This document shows, piece after piece, positions 51,348 through 56,958 of a stretch of DNA of 56,958 nucleotides. The DNA is from Lentisphaerota bacterium. Lineage in GTDB: Bacteria; Verrucomicrobiota; Lentisphaeria; Victivallales; Victivallaceae. The notes beneath the pieces were generated by a model. The model saw only the letters and a program-made list of their open reading frames with translations. It was not told the DNA's origin and made no database searches. The stretch covers positions 1 to 56,958 of the forward strand of contig SUVS01000011.1 of the NCBI GenBank assembly GCA_015061885.1, read 5' to 3'. The stretch's first letter is position 1; every line of letters begins with the position of its first letter. Both the position numbers and the translations under genes were made by a program.

Positions 51348-52553
51348 CTACAGTTCTTGCTTGGAGAGCAAACAATTCTGCCGGAGCAACTCCTTACGCA
51401 ATTTTTCATAAGGCGGTATATTCAACGCCGCCGCTATACCGGCGGCCTGACCGGATGACATACAGCTTACATTCAAGCGGACGGCACTGACTAATTCTGG
51501 AGCAATGCCGATTATACGGCCCGCCGCCAGCAGATTATCAAAACTGCAACTGCGGATGGCTCCGTAGGGCACTGCCATCTTGCCGGTACTGCCGCTCCAG
51601 GGAGATGCGAAGCCTTTTACATAATGCCCCCCGATATAACTGCCGCAAAGTGATACGATCTCTTCCGGCGGTTCCGGATTACGCACATCAGCCATGGTCA
51701 ACTGGCGGCGGCTGATGATATTGCGGGTACAGCGGACTCCCAGCACCGGAGATATTTTGGATACTGTAATATCTTCAAATTCCGGAAATTCTCGTTTCAG
51801 CCATGCGGTTACTTCCGGTATCTGCCGCAAAAGTTCTTCGTACATGGCATTGTACTGAACCGGATCAGCGGCATCGCCGGCAACGGCGGTCAGGTTGAGG
51901 ATCGCTTCGTCATCCCGAACCAGCGTTGTACCCATAAAGCGATCCTGAATAACTACCGGAAATTTTTTGGTCTTGAGTTTTTCGCTGAAACGCCTGGCAA
52001 TGGATTCTTTGTCAAAGTTTTTTACATTGTTTACCTTGAACATCAAAGTTTTGGTCATGCTTTTATCGACCGGAGGCGTGATGACATCGGCTCCGGCAAG
52101 TACTGACAAACTGGCATCGCCGGTGGCATCTACAAAGTTTTTTGCCTCAAAAATCAGTTCTTTGGTGCCGGTTTGCACGGTTATATTTTTAATGATTTTT
52201 CCGACACTTTCAACCCGGATCACAAGAGCATTGAAGATAGTTTTTACTCCCGCATCGCGGAGCATATCGAGCATGGCCAGCTGCATGATGTTTTCGTCAA
52301 ACGCGGCATTGCCGCTCCGCCATCTCAAGCCGTTGCGTTGCTGTAAGACTTGTGCTAATTCGTCGGCAATGCCGCCGGCTCTTTGCGGCAGCGGCCAACC
52401 ACTCAATAATGCGGTCATGGCATAAACCGCAGTGCCGCCGGCAGATGGCAGTTTATCTATCAATAAAACTTTTGCTCCGGCACGGCTGGCAGCGATCGCG
52501 GCGGCAAAGCCGCCCATTCCGGCACCGGCAACAATACAATCAAACTTTTCCAT
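51348..52553 (-). CDS. FAD-dependent oxidoreductase, cytoplasmic paralogue
   Basis: 401 residues, starting at the FAD motif MEKFDCIVAGAGMGG with no signal peptide. It shares GGTAVYAM, DATGDASLS, VDKSMTKTLMFKVNNVK and the C-terminal SGQAAGIAAALNIPPYEKLRKELLRQNC with the next gene. The stop lies 7 nt before that gene's start. Tandem duplication followed by loss or gain of the export signal is inferred. Confidence 0.85.
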   Translation of the reverse strand: MEKFDCIVAGAGMGGFAAAIAASRAGAKVLLIDKLPSAGGTAVYAMTALLSGWPLPQRAGGIADELAQVLQQRNGLRWRSGNAAFDENIMQLAMLDMLRDAGVKTIFNALVIRVESVGKIIKNITVQTGTKELIFEAKNFVDATGDASLSVLAGADVITPPVDKSMTKTLMFKVNNVKNFDKESIARRFSEKLKTKKFPVVIQDRFMGTTLVRDDEAILNLTAVAGDAADPVQYNAMYEELLRQIPEVTAWLKREFPEFEDITVSKISPVLGVRCTRNIISRRQLTMADVRNPEPPEEIVSLCGSYIGGHYVKGFASPWSGSTGKMAVPYGAIRSCSFDNLLAAGRIIGIAPELVSAVRLNVSCMSSGQAAGIAAALNIPPYEKLRKELLRQNCLLSKQEL

Positions 52554-52603
52554 GAAAAATATTCTACTCCCTTGATGCTATCAAGATAATATAGCATCGC
52601 AGA

Positions 52604-53356
52604 TCAAAAATTTCCACCTTTGAACAGGTAAAGCAGTCCGTTATCACCTTCGTATTGCTTGAAAGTACCTGTTTCCACATGCCCGTCGCACATCAAAACA
52701 TTGGCAACGCTGTTGTGGCGGAAACTCATGCCGTATCCCTCGGGTTTGGAGGTGTCAAACGGATATTTGCCGGAGTCAAAACATACATAACCATTTATAT
52801 CTTTTTCTTTGGTGACAGCCGCTCCGAAGCGTGAACTGTCGGCAAAAAACAATGTTTTGCCAGCATCAAAAAGATCACTGAATTTAGTCATAAAAAGTAC
52901 GGATTCATGGCGTTCAGACCGGGTAGTGAAGCGGTCGCAGCAAGTGTAGGTGTTTTCGCCATAGCTGTAAACAGCGTTTTCTATTTTTGTGTCGCTCAAG
53001 CGTTCTGCATCGCTGGGGCAGATATATACCGTGTTGTGAGTATTGCGGTTCCACTTGGTATCGCCGCTGATATATGGCTGTAATGCGTTATAAAACATTC
53101 GGGAGTAAATTGACGGCGGGAAAAATCCATCGTGATCATCGCTGTACATAAAGCTGTAAATTCCCAACTGCCGGAGATTGGATGTACACCTGCTGCCTTT
53201 AGCCGCTTCCCGCGAGGCCGAAAGTGCCGGCAGCAGCATTGCTGCCAATATGGCAATAATGGCAATTACTACTAAAAGTTCGATCAATGTGAATTGGACG
53301 GTGCCACAGTTTTCTGCAAGTTTTTTCCTTGCAGATAGTACAATACTTTTTTTCAT
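52604..53356 (-). CDS. PulG-like pseudopilin (prepilin-type N-terminal methylation domain)
   Basis: 250 residues. The class III signal is [16 protein letters not shown] near residues 22-37, processed by a prepilin peptidase after Gly/Phe. The C-terminus has [19 protein letters not shown], the H-x9-DG motif of Lentisphaerota/Planctomycetota pseudopilins, and ends YLFKGGNF like its neighbour. Its role is unknown; such proteins are often many copies per genome. Confidence 0.85.
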   Translation of the reverse strand: MKKSIVLSARKKLAENCGTVQFTLIELLVVIAIIAILAAMLLPALSASREAAKGSRCTSNLRQLGIYSFMYSDDHDGFFPPSIYSRMFYNALQPYISGDTKWNRNTHNTVYICPSDAERLSDTKIENAVYSYGENTYTCCDRFTTRSERHESVLFMTKFSDLFDAGKTLFFADSSRFGAAVTKEKDINGYVCFDSGKYPFDTSKPEGYGMSFRHNSVANVLMCDGHVETGTFKQYEGDNGLLYLFKGGNF

Positions 53357-53376
53357 ATGCTAAAAAACTTTCGTTA

Positions 53377-54081
53377 TTAAAAATTTCCACCTTTGAACAG
53401 ATACTTTGTTCCATATACTTCATACTGTTTTTCCGTGCCAACTTCCACATGGCCGTCGCACATCAAAACATTGGCAAGGTTATTATGACGGAAATCCATT
53501 CCTTTAGAGTCAGCTGCCGTTGCCTTCATCGGCCAGGCCCCGGAGTCAAATCGCAGGAAAGATTTGTTGCTTCTGAAACAGTCTGCAAAATAGAATGATC
53601 TGGATGCATCAAAGAGCGTAGTAAACTTTATACCGAATAATACCGAAGAGTGGCGGCCGGTAGGCTGTTCATCGTGAGCAGTATATAAATTTTGACCGTA
53701 ACTGAAAAATGTGTGCTGGTTGTTTTCCTGGATCCGGTCGGCATCGCTGGGGCAGGTGAAAACGCTGTTGGCTCTGTTTTCATTCCATTCTTCATCTTGC
53801 GATATATACCGATGGATCACCCGGTAAAAGTTGAGACCTTGGATGGACGGCGGAAAATGGTCTTCCCAGTCATAGCTGTACATCAAACTGTAAATACCTA
53901 TCTGCCGCAAGTTGGAGGCACACTTACTGCTCTTGGCTGATTCCCGCGAAGATGAAAGTGCGGGCAAGAGCATAGCCGCCAATATGGCAATGATCGCAAT
54001 GACCACCAGAAGTTCAATAAGAGTAAAGCGTTGGAAACGAAATGAAGAAACGGCAAGTTCACAAGTAGAGCATTTTTTCAT
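53377..54081 (-). CDS. PulG-like pseudopilin, second copy
   Basis: 234 residues from ATG 54081 (AGGGG 9 nt upstream; the track frame starts at a TTG slightly earlier). [17 protein letters not shown] at ~19-35 and [19 protein letters not shown] near the end match the adjacent gene, as does the C-terminal YLFKGGNF. The gap between the two copies is 20 nt. Confidence 0.85.
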   Translation of the reverse strand: MKKCSTCELAVSSFRFQRFTLIELLVVIAIIAILAAMLLPALSSSRESAKSSKCASNLRQIGIYSLMYSYDWEDHFPPSIQGLNFYRVIHRYISQDEEWNENRANSVFTCPSDADRIQENNQHTFFSYGQNLYTAHDEQPTGRHSSVLFGIKFTTLFDASRSFYFADCFRSNKSFLRFDSGAWPMKATAADSKGMDFRHNNLANVLMCDGHVEVGTEKQYEVYGTKYLFKGGNF

Positions 54082-54230
54082 ACCAATCAACCCCTGATTT
54101 TAAAATTATCTTTTTTTCCGGTAACATACCTCTTTCCATAAATAGTTTACAGCTGTTTTCTCTTGTAAACAATGCACTTTTGATGTGTTGATTTATACTT
54201 TTATGCTGTTTTTGCGTTTTTTTTGTAAAT

Positions 54231-54266
54231 AAAAAAAGGCTGCCGTCTTATGCAGACAACAGCCTT
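54231..54266 (-). terminator. Intrinsic terminator of the hsp20 pair
   Basis: AAGGCTG (54236-54242) pairs with CAGCCTT (54260-54266), with a T-run following on the minus strand. Confidence 0.8.
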
Positions 54267-54280
54267 GCCGGAGATTTGGC

Positions 54281-54628
54281 TTATGCCACCGGGACTTTGA
54301 ACGGTTTTACATGATCGGCTTTGGGCAGTTTCAGCATCAGGATACCGTCTTTTACTTCGGCGGTTATCTTGTTTACATCGACCGCACTTGAAAGCCGGAA
54401 TACTCTTTTGTAGAGTATCGGGCGTTTGCCGCGGCGGAGCGTGCTGGCACATTCCACGGTCAGAATATTGTTGGCAACCTCGGCTTTTACCGAACTTGAA
54501 TTACTGCCGGGAACTTCAAAATACATATTGTAGCAATCGCTTTCTTCGGTAATATCCACCGGAGGCATGATCTCGATATTTTCTTCAATCGGGGCAGGGG
54601 AAACTGTTTTGCTTACTTCGCTGGTCAT
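54281..54628 (-). CDS. Small heat-shock protein, Hsp20 family
   Basis: 115 residues, an alpha-crystallin domain with DITEESDCYNMYFEVPG, ILTVECAS and VKDGILMLKLPKA. It binds unfolding proteins without ATP. It starts 8 nt after the other Hsp20 gene, and both share a terminator. Confidence 0.9.
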   Translation of the reverse strand: MTSEVSKTVSPAPIEENIEIMPPVDITEESDCYNMYFEVPGSNSSSVKAEVANNILTVECASTLRRGKRPILYKRVFRLSSAVDVNKITAEVKDGILMLKLPKADHVKPFKVPVA

Positions 54629-54636
54629 ATTTTACC

Positions 54637-55092
54637 TCACTTGATTTCGATCTTGCTGGTGTGATTGCATCCGCAAGTTTCGCGGGGGATGCTTACAGTC
54701 AGTACGCCGTCTTTGTAACAGGCGGCAGCTTCGGTTGTTTTGACATGAGCCGGCAGTCTTACGCTCTGGCTGTATTCGGTATGGATGCGTTCGTTACGCA
54801 AAACTTTTTTGCCTTTGCAATGGCAGTGAGCGTTTTCGTTGTGTTCGGTCTTGACATGCAGAAAATCGTTTTCGATTTCCACATTGATCCGGTCTTTGCA
54901 AACTCCGGGCAGAATAAAACGCACCGTAACGGAAGTGTCGCTTACGCTCATATCCGGATGAATATAATCATCCAACTCTGAACGCATTTCTTCGCCGTTT
55001 AAAAGATCAAGTTTGCCCATTACCGAGTCAAACATGCTGTCCCACCGGCGTACAGCCGGCAGCAATGAGTGTTTTTTGAGGTTGTTCAACAT
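54637..55092 (-). CDS. Small heat-shock protein, Hsp20 family
   Basis: 151 residues from ATG 55092 with AAGGAG 5 nt upstream. Alpha-crystallin core FILPGVCKDRINVEIENDFLHVKTE and AACYKDGVLTVSIPRE. Extra Cys/His (HCHCKGKK, CGCNH) make it unusual and might bind metal or be redox-sensitive. The gene is 73 nt downstream of the GT2-GtrA stop. No CIRCE-type repeat was seen. Confidence 0.87.
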   Translation of the reverse strand: MLNNLKKHSLLPAVRRWDSMFDSVMGKLDLLNGEEMRSELDDYIHPDMSVSDTSVTVRFILPGVCKDRINVEIENDFLHVKTEHNENAHCHCKGKKVLRNERIHTEYSQSVRLPAHVKTTEAAACYKDGVLTVSIPRETCGCNHTSKIEIK

Positions 55093-55165
55093 AAAAACTC
55101 CTTGTTTTTTGCAGAGCAAGTAAGTTTGTCTGCAAAAAATTGGAGTTCTTACAGCAGTTATTTGT

Positions 55166-56275
55166 TCAATAATTTTTTATTTTTTTCGCCATGGGAAAAA
55201 CCAGACTGCGGCGTAAAAAGTAATTCCCGAAAAATCCCACCAGCGAGGCGATAAATTTACTCCACAGCGGTGCTTGCAGCCATACTGCCAGAACTTTGGT
55301 CAAGCCCAGATCTATGCCGCCCATTATTGCCAGCGTTGCAATATATGCCAGCAGTTCGCCGCCGGTATTCCAGCGGGCTTTATGGCGGAAAAGTATGGCA
55401 ATGCACAAAAGATAATTTGCCGCCGCACTGATAATGTACGCAACAGCGACCGCCCGGTAAAAATCCATCTGGCAGCTGTTGAGAAAAACTGTAAAAGAGA
55501 TCTGATTGACCAGCAGTGACAGTGCCCCGATGAAAAAGTAAATAATCAACTGCATGGGTATCGGGGCATTGCAGGCTCCATAGTGCATAATGCAATAGAG
55601 TGCCCGTACACCGTCTTTCCAACCGATCTTTTTGCCTTCTTCAAAAGTCCGCGGTGTGTAGCTTATGGCACATTCGTAAACCCGGACTTTGGCTTCGGCC
55701 ACATAGGTGGTGACTTCCGGCTCAAAGCCGAACCGGTTTTCTTTCAGTTTGGGGGCGATCGCCTGAATGACTTCCCGCTTGAAGAGCTTGTAACAGGTTT
55801 CCATATCCGTTATGCCCAGATCGGTGAACATGTTGGAAACAAAAGTCAGGAATTTATTCATACAACTGTGCCAGAAATAAAGCACCCGCCGGGTATCCGG
55901 CTTCAGATAACGCGAGCCGTAAACCACATCGGCTTTGCCTTCCAGCAACGGTTCAAGCATGGTCAGGTAATCAGCCGGGTCGTATTCCATATCGGCATCC
56001 TGCACCCCGACAAAATCCCCGGTCGCTTTGAGAAAACCGGTACGCAGTGCGGCACCTTTGCCCATATTTACTTCGTGTTTTGCCAGAGTTATCACCGGAT
56101 ATTTTTCTGCCAGAGTCCGGGCGACATCCCAGCTTTTATCTTTTGAACAATCGTCAACGATGATTATTTCCAGAGCAAGTTTTTCGCTCTGCAAGGTCAA
56201 AACCCGTTCCACTATTTCTGCCAAAGTATTTTCTTCGTTATAACAGGGAACCACCAAACTGAGTTTTGTTGCCAT
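55166..56275 (-). CDS. GT2 glycosyltransferase fused to GtrA-like membrane domain
   Basis: 369 residues. Residues ~1-225 are a dolichol-phosphate-mannose-synthase-type GT2 ([36 protein letters not shown]). Residues ~235-365 are four TM helices of the GtrA family. It probably makes a polyprenyl-phosphate sugar and helps move it across the membrane for lipid or polymer modification. ATG 56275 has no strong competing start. Confidence 0.9.
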   Translation of the reverse strand: MATKLSLVVPCYNEENTLAEIVERVLTLQSEKLALEIIIVDDCSKDKSWDVARTLAEKYPVITLAKHEVNMGKGAALRTGFLKATGDFVGVQDADMEYDPADYLTMLEPLLEGKADVVYGSRYLKPDTRRVLYFWHSCMNKFLTFVSNMFTDLGITDMETCYKLFKREVIQAIAPKLKENRFGFEPEVTTYVAEAKVRVYECAISYTPRTFEEGKKIGWKDGVRALYCIMHYGACNAPIPMQLIIYFFIGALSLLVNQISFTVFLNSCQMDFYRAVAVAYIISAAANYLLCIAILFRHKARWNTGGELLAYIATLAIMGGIDLGLTKVLAVWLQAPLWSKFIASLVGFFGNYFLRRSLVFPMAKKIKNY

Positions 56276-56394
56276 ATAAAATCTCCATGTTTTGCTGTTA
56301 TTTTATCATAAAATAATATAATACCATTTACCGCAACATGCAATACTTTTGATTTTTTTTGTTTTAAAGGTTGCAATATATTCTTTTGGTTGTA

Positions 56395-56425
56395 TCTTAT
56401 CTTCCGGGTTCCTTTTAAGATAAGA
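56395..56425. other. Short hairpin, possible terminator
   Basis: TCTTATCTT (56395-56403) pairs perfectly with AAGATAAGA (56417-56425). No clear T-run. It sits at the edge of the inverted-repeat element. Confidence 0.4.
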
Positions 56426-56532
56426 GGCAATTTCAAAATTACTCAAAAGTCGCCAAAGGCATAACCTTCGCTCTTTTCACTGGACTGTGGTTTTGCTCTT
56501 TGCCTTTGTTTTGAATGATTTTTGAAATTACC
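56426..56532. repeat. 107-bp inverted-repeat element
   Basis: GGCAATTTCAAAATTACTCA at 56426 onward pairs, with one gap and a few mismatches, with 56509-56532; inner arms CAAAGGCA and TGCCTTTG also pair. It resembles the 36642-36768 element in architecture, but not clearly in sequence. Confidence 0.45.
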
Positions 56533-56573
56533 ACATAAAAAATGATTTTTTTTGAAAATATTAACAATAAAAC

Positions 56574-56587
56574 TGACTGGTCGGTCA
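56574..56587. promoter_or_regulatory. TetR-type operator-like sequence
   Basis: TGACTGGTCGGTCA is an imperfect dyad (outer TGAC/GTCA arms match) with the shape of TetR-family operators. It lies ~75 nt upstream of the final gene. No TetR gene is in the window. Confidence 0.35.
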
Positions 56588-56660
56588 TTTATATGAGTGA
56601 GCAGATCAATTTGCAGCGTTGATCAAGTAAAAACAAACTTCAGGAAAGGGTAACAGACTT

Positions 56661-56958
56661 ATGAAAAAGCTCATGATCGGTTTGGTGGGAACTGCAGCTA
56701 TATTGGTTGTTGTTCCGGAAGCGATGGCAAAAGGACATCATCATCATCATAACGACGGCTTGCATCTTGCCGCCGGAATTGTCAATCTGGTAAAAGCAGT
56801 TATTGCACCGGCTCCAGTAGTAGTTGCCCCGCCACCACCGCCGCAACCGGTGGTGGTAGTACCGGCTCCAGTAGTAGTTGCCCCGCCACCACCGCCGCAA
56901 CCGGTGGTGGTAGTACCGGCTCCAGTAGTAGTTGCCCCGCCTCCGCCGCGTCCGGTGG
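56661..56958 (+). CDS. Exported His- and Pro/Val-rich tandem-repeat protein, 3' partial
   Basis: Runs off the right edge (~99 residues visible). Signal peptide MKKLMIGLVGTAAILVVVPEAMA, then KGHHHHHNDG, a short hydrophobic segment (LAAGIVNLVKAVIAP), then repeats of PAPVVVAPPPPPQPVVVV. AGGAAAGGG precedes the ATG. The Pro/Val repeats suggest a stiff surface or periplasm-spanning stalk. The five His may bind metal. The function is unknown. Confidence 0.75.
   Translation, partial: MKKLMIGLVGTAAILVVVPEAMAKGHHHHHNDGLHLAAGIVNLVKAVIAPAPVVVAPPPPPQPVVVVPAPVVVAPPPPPQPVVVVPAPVVVAPPPPRPV
56808..56958 (+). repeat. Perfect 54-bp coding tandem repeat
   Basis: Units start at 56808, 56862 and 56916 (period 54 nt, 18 residues). 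The first two are identical; the third drifts near the edge. The array continues beyond the window. Confidence 0.9.

Noticed and set aside
55093-55165. CIRCE heat-shock operator before the hsp20 pair
   Set aside because: No TTAGCACTC-N9-GAGTGCTAA-like repeat is present.
56808-56958. 54-bp repeats considered as a CRISPR array
   Set aside because: The repeats are adjacent without unique spacers and stay in one reading frame after a signal peptide.

Overview
The window looks like chromosomal DNA of a Lentisphaerota (Victivallis-like) bacterium. The basis is indirect: two PulG-like pseudopilins with the [20 protein letters not shown]-type N-terminus followed by an H-x9-DG-like tail, many glycoside hydrolases, a Na+-translocating decarboxylase, Sec-exported beta-helix and FAD proteins, and AT-rich spacers between moderately GC-rich genes. 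No 16S gene is present, so the taxon is an inference.

Layout. 1-2367: the 3' end of a membrane Ser/Thr kinase fused to a C-terminal formylglycine-enzyme-like (C-type lectin) domain. Its last ~40 codons look like the variable region of a diversity-generating retroelement. A GC-rich, hairpin-rich spacer with a decamer repeat follows. 2368-10584: GH20 hexosaminidase, metallophosphoesterase, double-domain amidohydrolase, a PurF homologue without the N-terminal Cys, a ROK-like kinase and two small secreted proteins. 10777-16547: a flippase-like membrane protein, then a minus-strand unit of ABC-F ATPase, GH43 with F5/8 C-like domain, C_GCAxxG redox protein and a membrane protein. 16706-23588: a seven-gene hexuronate operon (eda, RraA-like, IclR regulator, uxaC, SDR fructuronate reductase, uxuA, GH39) with a clear promoter and operator-like dyads. 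23771-30566: YibE/F, alkaline phosphatase, YkgJ, sirtuin, M20 amidohydrolase, and a PIG-L deacetylase paired with a divergent NagB-like protein.

30799-36580: lipoprotein, tadA, birA and a Na+-pump decarboxylase (oadG, oadA, oadB). Here oadA carries an apparent single-base frameshift and two tandem biotinyl domains, and OadB has an exported N-terminal extension. The biotin ligase beside its substrate suggests a coherent energy-coupling module. 36640-37560 is a gene-poor stretch with inverted-repeat elements, a second decamer array and two bidirectional terminators. 37563-46565: serA, polysaccharide deacetylase, tRNA-Gln, lgt, rluD, a parvulin-cyclophilin fusion, a large membrane protein, marC and tRNA-Leu.

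46568-54081: a minus-strand locus with a PocR/AraC regulator, beta-helix protein with C-terminal carbohydrate-binding-like modules, two paralogous FAD oxidoreductases and two pseudopilins, plausibly a polysaccharide-utilisation locus. 54281-56958: two Hsp20 proteins, a GT2-GtrA fusion, another inverted-repeat element, a TetR-type operator-like dyad and the start of an exported His/Pro-rich tandem-repeat protein that runs off the right edge.

No CRISPR array, reverse transcriptase, transposase or rRNA was seen. Several promoters share a TTGCAA -35 and TATATT-like -10 box. Gene functions are assigned from recognisable family motifs only; no database search was possible.
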